DNA of 64,000 nt from Cytobacillus firmus (GTDB lineage: Bacteria; Bacillota; Bacilli; Bacillales; Cytobacillaceae), in NCBI RefSeq assembly GCF_023657595.1, contig NZ_CP098323.1:2132001-2196000 (forward strand). The letters run 5' to 3'. The translations under genes were made by a program, and so were the position numbers. The stretch's first letter is position 1. Each line of letters opens with the position of its first letter. The notes under the pieces were generated by a model. The model was not told where the DNA came from. It made no database searches and worked only from the letters and a program-made list of their open reading frames with translations. This document shows, one piece after another, positions 17,141 to 25,296 of this stretch.

Positions 17141-19453
17141 ATGACACAGCAGAATAGACAGGCAACATCAGAAGAAATTAAGGTCGGCCATTGGAAGAAT
17201 GAGCTTGATCAATACGGATACATACAAAATGAAGCAGAGCTGCTAAATGTAATTAAGAATATCAATGAAAAGACAGACCCAGGTCTGCTTTCGGAATTAT
17301 TGGCCATGGCTGCTATCTCCAGGCTAAACAACAATACTGATGATACTCTTGCCAGTGCATGGCTGCAAAAAGCTGTTGAACTGGACACTGGAAATACAAT
17401 GGCAGCAGCCCAATTAGGAAAATCCGAATGGAAAAATAAAAGCAATCTACTTGAAGCCCTGACTTTCCCTCCAATTCGCGAAACCGATAACAGGGCAGCT
17501 AAAAAGAAAACAGCGGAGCAATTTATTGAAATTTGCCGAAGCTTTATAAACAAAGCTGATGATGAGTTAGAAGACCTGCAGAAAAAGCAGCATGCCTATG
17601 AGGATAAGGAATACCGGAAGCTGGCTGAAATACTTGAAAAAGCTATTGAGGAGACAGCTTTACTTTTAAAGGCTTCGGAGGAATATGAGCAATCCATATC
17701 AGGTGTTTTCCATACTTCAACTTATTATACCGATATGAAAAACCACTTGAATGCCATCAGCAGGCTTAAAAATGAGTGGAAAATGATATTTGAATCAGAG
17801 GAAGAGGAGTCTGATGTGCAAACCGATCCTCTGGATGAACTAAATGAAATGGTTGGCCTGCACTCGGTCAAAAGCAGAGTTCATGATTTTTATCGGTTTT
17901 TAAAATATCAAAATGAACGGAAGTCACTTGGTTTTCAGACGAAGGATGAACTCAGCCTCAATATGATACTAACCGGGAATCCAGGTACGGGCAAAACGAC
18001 TATCGCACGGCTTTTGGCAAAGATTTATCACAGCCTTGGTGTTTTGCCTCGGGAAGAAGTAATCGAAGCTGACCGGTCACAGCTGGTTGGAGGGTTTGTC
18101 GGGCAAACAGAAGAAAATGTCAGAGCGGCAGTTGAAAAGGCGATCGGCGGTGTACTATTCATTGATGAGGCTTACAGCTTAAAGCGTGAGGGACAGACTG
18201 GCAGCGATTATGGACAAACTGCTATTGATACCCTTGTATCGTTGATGACCGGAACTGAATACGGAGGAAAGTTTGCGGTTATTATGGCCGGTTATCCTGA
18301 AGAAATGAGACAATTTCTGGACAGTAATCCTGGTCTCCGCAGCCGTTTCCCGGAGTCAAACTTTATTGCGCTACCTGATTATTCGAATATGGAGCTTTTG
18401 CAGATTGCTGAGAAGCTGTCAGCCGATAATGATTATGTTCTAACAGAAGGAGCAAAACAGGAACTGGGCAAACGTATTGAAAAAGAGCGGGTTGATGATA
18501 CATTCGGTAATGCCAGGACTGTAAGAAACATTGTTCTGGATGCGATTTTTAAAAAAGGCTCTCAAGCAAAAAGTAACGAAAACATCATGTCTTATACACT
18601 TTTGGAAAAAGAAGATTTTGAAAGTGAAGAAGAAGAAAAGCTGATGAATCCTCGGGAGCAGCTTGACCGGCTGATCGGACTTGAAACAGTTAAAAAAGAA
18701 GTTCAACATTTAGTGTCCTTTGTTAAAATGCAGCAGGTACGCCGTGAAAGAGGTCTTCCGGTTGTCCCTATCCAGCTTCATTCAGTATTTACCGGTAATC
18801 CGGGAACAGGAAAAACGACTGTAGCAAAGATCTATGCAGAATTGCTGAAGGAATGCGGATTTCTGAAACGCGGACATTTGATAGTTGCGAGCCGTGCTGA
18901 TTTTGTAGCCGGCTATGTTGGCCAAACTGCTATCAAGACAAAGAAAAAGATAAGAGAGGCATTGGGTGGTGTCCTATTCATTGATGAGGCATATTCACTT
19001 CTTTCTCAGACATCAGGAGATTTTGGCAAAGAAGTCATTGATACGTTAGTGGATGAAATGACAAAGCATAATGAAAATCTTGTTGTTGTTTTGGCTGGCT
19101 ATCCGAATGAAATGGAGAAGCTAATGTCAAGTAACCCGGGGTTAAAATCGCGATTCAAAAAGTTCTTTCATTTTAAAGATTATTCAACCCCAGAGCTCCT
19201 GGAAATTATTATTTCGTATGCTGGAAAATATGAATACACACTAACGGAGGAAGCAAAGGATTACCTTAACCACACTTTATCAAAGATTGAAGTAAACGGG
19301 AATGGACGTTTTGCGGCCAATCTTGCTGATGAGGCCATTCAGGCACAGGCTATGAGAATTGTTTCAGCACTTGCTGAGGATATTGAGCAGGTAAGTATTT
19401 TGGAGAAGCCGGATTTCGAAATAGCTTTAAATAAAATAAGTAAAGGGGAATAG
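17141..19453 (+). CDS. Twin AAA+ ATPase of the SpoVK/CbbX family
   Basis: 770 aa. Residues 1 to about 235 are helical, with a possible TPR-like start and a coiled-coil stretch rich in Glu and Lys. Two CbbX/SpoVK-type AAA+ domains follow, each with Walker A GNPGTGKTT (near residues 278 and 551), Walker B GGVLFIDEAYSL and an arginine-bearing GLRSRFPE or GLKSRFKKF. SpoVK of B. subtilis has one such domain (about 320 aa), so this is a tandem form. It inserts between tlp and yneP relative to B. subtilis and is 2 nt from yneP, hence cotranscribed. CbbX-type proteins remodel partner proteins; the client here is unknown. Confidence 0.88.
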   Translation: MTQQNRQATSEEIKVGHWKNELDQYGYIQNEAELLNVIKNINEKTDPGLLSELLAMAAISRLNNNTDDTLASAWLQKAVELDTGNTMAAAQLGKSEWKNKSNLLEALTFPPIRETDNRAAKKKTAEQFIEICRSFINKADDELEDLQKKQHAYEDKEYRKLAEILEKAIEETALLLKASEEYEQSISGVFHTSTYYTDMKNHLNAISRLKNEWKMIFESEEEESDVQTDPLDELNEMVGLHSVKSRVHDFYRFLKYQNERKSLGFQTKDELSLNMILTGNPGTGKTTIARLLAKIYHSLGVLPREEVIEADRSQLVGGFVGQTEENVRAAVEKAIGGVLFIDEAYSLKREGQTGSDYGQTAIDTLVSLMTGTEYGGKFAVIMAGYPEEMRQFLDSNPGLRSRFPESNFIALPDYSNMELLQIAEKLSADNDYVLTEGAKQELGKRIEKERVDDTFGNARTVRNIVLDAIFKKGSQAKSNENIMSYTLLEKEDFESEEEEKLMNPREQLDRLIGLETVKKEVQHLVSFVKMQQVRRERGLPVVPIQLHSVFTGNPGTGKTTVAKIYAELLKECGFLKRGHLIVASRADFVAGYVGQTAIKTKKKIREALGGVLFIDEAYSLLSQTSGDFGKEVIDTLVDEMTKHNENLVVVLAGYPNEMEKLMSSNPGLKSRFKKFFHFKDYSTPELLEIIISYAGKYEYTLTEEAKDYLNHTLSKIEVNGNGRFAANLADEAIQAQAMRIVSALAEDIEQVSILEKPDFEIALNKISKGE

Positions 19454-19455
19454 GG

Positions 19456-19893
19456 ATGCTCATCTCAACAAAAGAAATAGAGGTAAGGTATGCAGAAACA
19501 GATCAAATGGGAGTAGTATATCACGCCAATTACCTGGTATGGATGGAACTTGGCCGGACACAGATCATTAAAGATCTTGGATTCAGCTATGCTGAAATGG
19601 AGAAGGATGGAATTATCTCTCCTGTTCTGGATATTCTTGCTTCTTATAAAAAACCATTGCGCTACGGACAGACTGCAACAATTAAAACCTGGATCGAAGA
19701 GTATGACGGTTTCCGCGTCAGCTACGGATATGAAATATTCAATGATGAAGGAGAGCTTGCCGTAACAGGCTTGTCAAAGCATGTTTGCGTCAAAAAGGAT
19801 AATTTCCGCCCAATTTCAATTAAAAAGAAATATCCTGATTGGCATGAAGCATATGAAAAAGCGAAAAAGCAGCCTGAAGGTGCTGTCAGATAA
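19456..19893 (+). CDS. yneP: YbgC-type acyl-CoA thioesterase
   Basis: 145-aa hot-dog fold protein of the 4-hydroxybenzoyl-CoA thioesterase family. The active-site segment ETDQMGVVYHANYLVWMELGR (residues 15-35) carries the catalytic Asp in the DxMGVVYHxNY pattern. Orthologue of B. subtilis YneP by sequence and order. Its start lies 2 nt after the AAA+ gene stop. A short repeat begins directly after its own stop codon. Confidence 0.92.
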   Translation: MLISTKEIEVRYAETDQMGVVYHANYLVWMELGRTQIIKDLGFSYAEMEKDGIISPVLDILASYKKPLRYGQTATIKTWIEEYDGFRVSYGYEIFNDEGELAVTGLSKHVCVKKDNFRPISIKKKYPDWHEAYEKAKKQPEGAVR

Positions 19894-19940
19894 GTGAAAC
19901 TTCAATCAGTGGGAGTCTTACTGCCTTAAACTGCGATAAA
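19894..19940. repeat. Short end-to-end form of repeat family 1
   Basis: Read on the minus strand, the 47 nt begin with TTTATCGCAGTTTAAGGCAG and end with the ACTGATTGAAGTTTCAC right end of the element at 11067-11345, without the approximately 200-nt middle. It directly abuts the yneP stop codon. Confidence 0.72.
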
Positions 19941-19960
19941 CTAAAGGATGGAGAATAGAA

Positions 19961-20260
19961 ATGGCATTCGGCCTTCGAAGAAAAGATCTTCAAGAATGGA
20001 AGAGGAAAATAGACCGTGGAGAAATTGCTTTTTTAACTCATTATTGGCTGGATGAGCGATTCCCTGGGTGTAAAACGGTCACAAAGGTCGGCTGTTCAGA
20101 TTTGAAGAAATTGATAGATTGGGGAGAATCGCATGGGCTTAAGCCAGAGTGGATTGATTATCGGACTGATGGCTACTCACACTTTGATTTAATTGGTTCC
20201 AGGCAGAAGGAAATCCTTAAAAAAGAGAAGCTATTGGAGCAGCTGGAACAGCTGGAATAA
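19961..20260 (+). CDS. yneQ: Conserved protein YneQ
   Basis: 99-aa soluble protein, MAFGLRRKDLQEWKRKIDRG..., with conserved-looking LTHYWLDERFPGCKTVTKVGC and WIDYRTDGYSHFDL. Its place between yneP and yneR is that of B. subtilis yneQ. No catalytic motif is evident; function is unknown. GGATGGAGAA precedes the ATG. Confidence 0.85.
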   Translation: MAFGLRRKDLQEWKRKIDRGEIAFLTHYWLDERFPGCKTVTKVGCSDLKKLIDWGESHGLKPEWIDYRTDGYSHFDLIGSRQKEILKKEKLLEQLEQLE

Positions 20261-20261
20261 G

Positions 20262-20550
20262 AAAAGCGGAAGGCGCCCGCCTATAAAGGAGCGCAGACTA
20301 AAACCGCCACGTCCTGTGGCAACGTCTGCATGACCCGCATCCTCCCAAAAGCTGTCGCTTTTGGTCGTGCGATGTTTATGCTAACGAAGTCTTCCTTGTC
20401 CTGCGGGCCTCAAGCATAAGACGAGCCGGCTGAAAGGTTGTTCTTTAACCTTTTGGACGGATTGAAAGAAATGTTGAGGCGAGTCCCTAGGAGCCGAAAC
20501 AAGACAAGCTTATGATCTCGAGCCGATGGCGCCTGGAGCTAGACAGTTAT
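20262..20550. repeat. Dispersed intergenic repeat, family 2 (copy 2)
   Basis: About 290 nt starting GAAAAGCGGAAGGCGCC and ending GGCGCCTGGAGCTAGACAG, homologous along most of its length to 16229-16600 but missing an internal piece of about 80 nt. It begins just after the yneQ stop. No coding frame. Confidence 0.78.
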
Positions 20551-20583
20551 CTAACTTCAGAATATATACTTATTTTCTGAAAA

Positions 20584-20610
20584 AAAGAAGCAGGCGGTGT
20601 CTGCTTCTTT
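20584..20610 (-). terminator. Terminator of yneR
   Basis: AAAGAAGCAG (20584-20593) pairs with CTGCTTCTTT (20601-20610). On the minus strand a run of T follows. Confidence 0.85.
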
Positions 20611-20903
20611 TACTCATTGTTATATTTGAATTCAGGTTCCTGTGCTTTTTCATTAAATGTCACGAATAAATCGTGATTATCAAAATACCATAAGTCCTTT
20701 TCTTCGATAAAGTAAGTAATTCCGTTTTTTTCGGTCTGCACTCCAGCGTCATGTGGCTGTTCATTCGAGACCCCTAGTGAAAATCCCTGCTGCACAGTGC
20801 TGCAGCCTCCATACCTTGCAAAAAAGCGGACATAGTCACCCTTTTTTAAGAGCATTTCTTCCTGATACCATTGGGCAGCCTGATCTTCGATATGTATGTT
20901 CAT
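20610..20903 (-). CDS. yneR: HesB/IscA-like protein YneR
   Basis: 97 aa from ATG 20903, which has a strong GGAGGAGG upstream; a longer in-frame start at 21005 has no support. HesB-like features are DYVRFFARYGGCSTVQQGFSLGV, with one Cys only, so the classical three-Cys Fe-S scaffold set is incomplete as in other YneR/YqkB-type proteins. Role in iron-sulfur biology is possible but unproven. Confidence 0.85.
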   Translation of the reverse strand: MNIHIEDQAAQWYQEEMLLKKGDYVRFFARYGGCSTVQQGFSLGVSNEQPHDAGVQTEKNGITYFIEEKDLWYFDNHDLFVTFNEKAQEPEFKYNNE

Positions 20904-21009
20904 TTGAAATTCCTCCTCCTGGGTGATAGTCATATTATAGGCTAGTTTTTCCCTATGCGCGAATAAAATGTCTGCTTCATTTCTTTTTTGATGCCATGTC
21001 AGCATTCAA

Positions 21010-21822
21010 CTAGCCCGGAAAAGATATTAAACCGCTTAATATCATAAATACGTTCATGGCCATATGCCATATGAAGGCAGGAAAGATGCTTTGGGATTTC
21101 ACTGTGACGGCCGCGTAAAATATGCCGCCGACAGCAAACAGAAGACACAAAATAAATGAGTAGCCAAGCATCATATGAGAAAATCCAAATGCCAGCCCGG
21201 AAAAAAGAACTGCTGCCTTTTCTCCTGAAAGTTCAGCCATTCTGGATAAGATAATTCCTCTCCATAAGAGCTCTTCCATTAGTCCATTTACAATTGAGAA
21301 GCCAATCAGGAATATTAAAAAGCCCCTTGAAAACGAGTTATCTGCTGAAAAAATAGAATAAGCAAATGCGGCAAAATTAATTACGATAGCAATCATAAGA
21401 AAATGCTTTATTTTTATTGAATGGAAACCGCTCCATATGAATGGGAAAAATATGAGGGAATTCCAATCCGGTTTTTGCAGAAAGGGGATAGCCGTTTTAT
21501 TAAACTTTATTGAAATATAGACCAGAATCAGGATCGGGATTACCAGAAGTAGCCTATTCAATATCAATAAGATATAGTATGGAAGGGGCAGTGCATCAAG
21601 CAGCTTATCGCCATAAAGAAACAAAAGGCTGCCTGTTAAGTATCCGGCAGTGGTCCAGGAAAAAACACGCTCCTGCTTTGAGAGAAACAATAAAAAAATG
21701 ATAAGGCCAAACGAAAGAATGAAAGCGAAAGCGAAAAGCTTCACTTGAAAAAGCAATACGCCAGCGGTGAATACGCTTAGCTGCAAAAAAGGAAGAGATT
21801 TATTAACATAAGCGGTTTTCAT
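21010..21822 (-). CDS. CPBP family intramembrane glutamic endopeptidase
   Basis: 270-aa polytopic membrane protein with about seven to eight hydrophobic segments. The CPBP (Abi) signature is visible: motif 1 MEELLWRGII (EExxxR) in the second half, followed by FSGLAFGFSHMMLG and FIWHMAMNVFM with the conserved histidines. Related proteins process CAAX proteins or act in bacteriocin immunity; no partner is visible here. Confidence 0.88.
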   Translation of the reverse strand: MKTAYVNKSLPFLQLSVFTAGVLLFQVKLFAFAFILSFGLIIFLLFLSKQERVFSWTTAGYLTGSLLFLYGDKLLDALPLPYYILLILNRLLLVIPILILVYISIKFNKTAIPFLQKPDWNSLIFFPFIWSGFHSIKIKHFLMIAIVINFAAFAYSIFSADNSFSRGFLIFLIGFSIVNGLMEELLWRGIILSRMAELSGEKAAVLFSGLAFGFSHMMLGYSFILCLLFAVGGIFYAAVTVKSQSIFPAFIWHMAMNVFMILSGLISFPG

Positions 21823-21870
21823 ATTCGAACCTCCCAGTATACAAAATATTTTACCATTCTTTACAAAAAA

Positions 21871-21890
21871 AAAGCGCTAATAAGCGCTTT
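21871..21890 (-). terminator. Terminator of the CapA-family gene
   Basis: AAAGCGCT (21871-21878) pairs with AGCGCTTT (21883-21890), with nine T residues on the minus strand. Confidence 0.85.
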
Positions 21891-23052
21891 ACTGAACGTT
21901 TCCAGTCATATGTTTCATAATTTCGGCAAATTTGGACTCTGCATGTGGTAAACCAAAGCTGCCCGCATCCTCGAGCGGTACGATCCGGTAATTACTCAGC
22001 TGTTTATTGCTGACATAGGTCGGGACGAATTCCGGATTGGCAAGTGTGATATCGACCCCGTTTTGGTCAATATATTTTGTAACCTCCACAGTGGCAAGCC
22101 CGCCTATATCTTTATAATCGCGCATCTGCCCGGATAAAAAATTGCCAAGCGAGTAAACGACCAATGACCGGCCGCCGTCTTTTCTGTCAATCCACTCCAT
22201 AGGCTGCAGAACATGTGGATGGTGGCCGAAGATAATGTCAACACCTTCATTTACCAGAGTCTCAGCTAATTTCTTCTGCTCCTCTGTTGGCTGAAGCTGA
22301 TATTCATTTCCCCAATGCATACTCATCACAACGACGTCAGCTTCGTCTTTAGCCCGGTTAATTTCTTTTTTTATGGCGGTTTCATCAATGAGATTAACGA
22401 GATATTCCTTACCTTCCGGAACAGGAATTCCGTTTGTGCCATAGGTATAAGAAAGATAGGCAACTTTAATTCCGTTTTTGCTGAGTATTTTCAAGGTTTG
22501 CTGCTCACGTGGTGTTCTGCTCGTTCCCACATGCGGCAATCCAATTTGATCCATATAATCCAGAGAGGCTTCCAAGCCCTTTACTCCCTTATCGAGTGAA
22601 TGGTTATTGGCAGTTGAAACGATATCAACGCCTGCATCAATGAGGGCATTCCCCACTTCCTGAGGGCTGTTGAACATTGGGTAACTGGAAATTCCTATCT
22701 TTGGGCCGCCAAGAATAGTCTCTTGATTGGCAAGTAAGAGATCAGGCGTACTTAATAGCGATTTTGCATGTTCAAACATCGGGTTGAAATCATAGCCTGT
22801 TTTTGTTTTAGCATCATTATATACCCAATCATGAATAAGGATGTCTCCGATAGCTCCCAAGGTCACCCTTTCAATAAGGATTTTGTTGCCCTCGGCAGTT
22901 TCTCTGTTTTCAGCATGCAATTGAACAGGTTTGGCTTCAGCTGCCTCAGCCTTATATTCAGTGTGCATTTTATAGATTAAGAGACCCGAGCAAATTACTA
23001 ATGTGGTACAGAAAAATGCAGATAACAGGAAGGCTTTGGTGTATTTCATCAA
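21889..23052 (-). CDS. CapA family metallophosphatase-like protein
   Basis: 387 aa. An N-terminal hydrophobic anchor (about residues 8-27) is followed by a CapA/PGA_cap domain with LGAIGDILIHDW, LLANQETILGG, STANNHSLDKG, VMSMHWGNEYQ and IFGHHPHVLQP, the metal-binding Asp, Asn and His motifs of calcineurin-like enzymes. CapA proteins take part in poly-gamma-glutamate export or anchoring, but no capB or capC is nearby, so the substrate is open. Likely extracytoplasmic. Confidence 0.88.
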   Translation of the reverse strand: MMKYTKAFLLSAFFCTTLVICSGLLIYKMHTEYKAEAAEAKPVQLHAENRETAEGNKILIERVTLGAIGDILIHDWVYNDAKTKTGYDFNPMFEHAKSLLSTPDLLLANQETILGGPKIGISSYPMFNSPQEVGNALIDAGVDIVSTANNHSLDKGVKGLEASLDYMDQIGLPHVGTSRTPREQQTLKILSKNGIKVAYLSYTYGTNGIPVPEGKEYLVNLIDETAIKKEINRAKDEADVVVMSMHWGNEYQLQPTEEQKKLAETLVNEGVDIIFGHHPHVLQPMEWIDRKDGGRSLVVYSLGNFLSGQMRDYKDIGGLATVEVTKYIDQNGVDITLANPEFVPTYVSNKQLSNYRIVPLEDAGSFGLPHAESKFAEIMKHMTGNVQ

Positions 23053-23159
23053 AATTATCCCCTTAATATGAAGCAGAATATATTAATAGTCTAATTTTAA
23101 TATGAATTTTTGCATTTTTCATCATTTTTCTGCAATTTTCCCATTCAAATTCAATTTTT

Positions 23160-23888
23160 TTATTTGCTAAATGCCATAGGAAGTTCAATTGTAAAAATAC
23201 TGCCTTGTGAAAGTGTGGAATGGACTTTAATTCTGCCTTTATGTTCCTCTATTATTTTCCGGCATATGGATAGACCGATGCCAGTCCCTTTTTCTTTCGT
23301 TGTATAAAATGGCAAAAATAATCTGCTGATCGTTTCTCCTGTCATTCCCGGTCCATTATCCTCAATAATGATTTGGATTTTCCGGCTGTTTGATTTGGCA
23401 GTCAGGCAAACCATTCCTTCTCCTGCATGAGCTTCTTCACATGCCTCCAGTGCATTTTTTATTAAATTAATCAGTACTTGCTTTATCTTATTAGAATCAC
23501 CATAGATGGCGGGCTCTCCAGGACATAGGTTAACTGAAAGGTTTATATTTTTAATATTTGCCTGATTTTCGAAAGAAATCTTCATTTCCTGAATCAATTT
23601 GTTTAAGTCTATTTCCGTTTTCTTGTTTATTCCAGGTTTTGATGCATTTAGAAATTCATAAATCAGATCATTTGCCCTATTAATCTCATCAATCGCAATT
23701 TGGGCGTACTGTTCTTTGCCGATTTCAGTTAAATAAGGCTTTAAGAGCTCCATAAACCCTTTTACTGTTGTCAGCGGATTTCTGATTTCATGGGCTAATG
23801 CTGCTGCCAGCTGGCCGTCGTTTTCCAGGATTTTTCCTTCAGCTATTTTTAAATTCTTCATTTTTTCCTTTTCCATCTCATTATTCAT
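23160..23888 (-). CDS. Soluble sensor-less histidine kinase
   Basis: 242 aa. After a short charged N-terminus come the dimerisation and phosphoacceptor region LAHEIRNPLTTVKGF (H33) and a HATPase domain with N box NLIKNALEAC, G1 DNGPGM, F box FLPFYTTKEKG and G2 GTGIGLSIC. There is no transmembrane or PAS segment and no adjacent response regulator. The catalytic half resembles sporulation kinases such as KinC or KinE, so it might feed Spo0F. It could also be the C-terminal remnant of a longer kinase. Confidence 0.85.
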   Translation of the reverse strand: MNNEMEKEKMKNLKIAEGKILENDGQLAAALAHEIRNPLTTVKGFMELLKPYLTEIGKEQYAQIAIDEINRANDLIYEFLNASKPGINKKTEIDLNKLIQEMKISFENQANIKNINLSVNLCPGEPAIYGDSNKIKQVLINLIKNALEACEEAHAGEGMVCLTAKSNSRKIQIIIEDNGPGMTGETISRLFLPFYTTKEKGTGIGLSICRKIIEEHKGRIKVHSTLSQGSIFTIELPMAFSK

Positions 23889-24016
23889 CCTAACATTAGC
23901 GTTTTCGGCAAAATTTAAGCCTAAACTAATGTATGGCGAAAGATATCAATATATGTTCTTTTATGTATAAAGTTTATTCATGTTATTAATTAAAAAATAT
24001 TTTTTAATCAAAATAA

Positions 24017-24045
24017 AAAACAGCAGATAAAAGGTCTGCTGTTTT
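24017..24045 (-). terminator. Terminator of plsY
   Basis: AAAACAGCAGA (24017-24027) pairs with TCTGCTGTTTT (24035-24045), with a T/A-rich tail on the minus strand. Confidence 0.82.
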
Positions 24046-24062
24046 GCATTTACGGCTGGTTT

Positions 24063-24647
24063 TCAGCCAAGCCATTTTATTTTGGGCTCGGTTTTGTCCC
24101 TGATTCGTTTAATGTTTGCCCTATGCCTGTAAATAACAAAGAATCCCAGGATAGAAACGACTATTATCAAGGGTATGTCACCTAGTACAAGTGCGTAAAT
24201 GATAGATGCTGCTGCTGCCAGAATAGAGGATAAAGACACATACTTGGTTATGTAAAGGCTTAAGAAGAAAACACCCAATAGGATAAGAAACATGAACGGT
24301 ACGTAGGCTAATAGCACTCCGCCTGAAGTTGCCACTGCTTTTCCTCCGCGGAAGCCGGCAAACAGAGGATACATGTGTCCAATTACTGCAAAAATCCCGG
24401 CAATAAGGTGATGCATATCTGATCCAAAGAACAATGGCAGGGATGCAGCAAGGGTGCCTTTTAAGATATCAGCTATGGTCACGATCATGCCGGCCTTAAC
24501 TCCAAGGGTCCGAAAAGTATTGGTACCGCCAAGATTTCCGCTGCCATGCTCTCGAATATCCATTCCATAAAAAAGTTTTCCTACAATTAAACCAGAAGGA
24601 ATGGAGCCAAGTAAATAAGCTAAAATAATGATAATTCCATAAATCAT
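24063..24647 (-). CDS. plsY: Glycerol-3-phosphate acyltransferase PlsY
   Basis: 194-aa integral membrane enzyme that transfers the acyl group of acyl phosphate to glycerol 3-phosphate. Motifs: [30 protein letters not shown] and [24 protein letters not shown], and [17 protein letters not shown] near the C-terminus. Orthologue of B. subtilis yneS. In B. subtilis yneT follows; here about 29 kb of other genes separates the two. Confidence 0.96.
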   Translation of the reverse strand: MIYGIIIILAYLLGSIPSGLIVGKLFYGMDIREHGSGNLGGTNTFRTLGVKAGMIVTIADILKGTLAASLPLFFGSDMHHLIAGIFAVIGHMYPLFAGFRGGKAVATSGGVLLAYVPFMFLILLGVFFLSLYITKYVSLSSILAAAASIIYALVLGDIPLIIVVSILGFFVIYRHRANIKRIRDKTEPKIKWLG

Positions 24648-24842
24648 AAGAACTCTCCTTCATACTTTCTATGTTAGTATATTGTACCATGTGAGCAAAG
24701 CAGCATACCATGTGCAATTAAAAAGTAGTCCAATTTATTTCTGAGGGGTGCTTCAAACTCTCTGGCTTGTGTTTGATATGTTTGACACCGGGTATACGTA
24801 GACTGTCACAGCAAACAAATCCAATTAAAGGAGAGATTCAGC

Positions 24843-25166
24843 ATGGAACAAAATATGAATAACGTAAATGGACAAGCAGCAAATGTAGAGGGAAAGCTGG
24901 ATAATATGGGGAGCGAAAAGAAAGATGAAATTCTTTCAAGCTTTGACGGATTTAAAGATTATTTAAGCGGAAAGGTTTCCATGGGACAGAAAATGGGCAT
25001 GGATGAGGAGCAGCTTGCTAATACTGCTCAAAAGGTAGGCGATTATCTGGCTTCCAAAGAAGAACCGAGAAACCGTGAAGAAAAGCTTCTTCAGGAATTG
25101 TGGAAGGTAGGAACAGAAGAAGAAAAGCATAAGCTGTCTCATATGCTTGTAAAGCTTGTTGGCTAA
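24843..25166 (+). CDS. DUF3243 family protein
   Basis: 107 aa, acidic and helical. The segment from about residue 27, ILSSFDGFKDYLSGKVSMGQKMGM, through EEKLLQELWKVGTEEEKHKLSHMLVKLV fits DUF3243 (B. subtilis YmfJ type). Here a longer polar N-terminus precedes it. Function is unknown. AAAGGAGAG precedes the ATG; a short hairpin follows. Confidence 0.82.
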   Translation: MEQNMNNVNGQAANVEGKLDNMGSEKKDEILSSFDGFKDYLSGKVSMGQKMGMDEEQLANTAQKVGDYLASKEEPRNREEKLLQELWKVGTEEEKHKLSHMLVKLVG

Positions 25167-25183
25167 AAAATATATATTAATGG

Positions 25184-25212
25184 CGAAGGCACCGGCCTTC
25201 GTCTTTTATTTT
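25184..25212 (+). terminator. Terminator of the DUF3243 gene
   Basis: CGAAGGC (25184-25190) pairs with GCCTTCG (25195-25201), followed by TCTTTTATTTT. Confidence 0.7.
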
Positions 25213-25263
25213 GCCTGAAAGCGCATAGATGAGTTTACAATAGTCAAAAATGGTCTATATATA

Positions 25264-25292
25264 GTTATCGCAGTCTAAGGAGCAGGGGGAGT
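25264..25292 (+). repeat. Left-end fragment of repeat family 1
   Basis: GTTATCGCAGTCTAAGGAGCAG resembles the left end of the element at 11067 (TTATCGCAGTCTAACGGGCAG). The fragment ends within the ribosome binding region of the phospholipase D-like gene. Confidence 0.5.
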
Positions 25293-25296
25293 CTTG

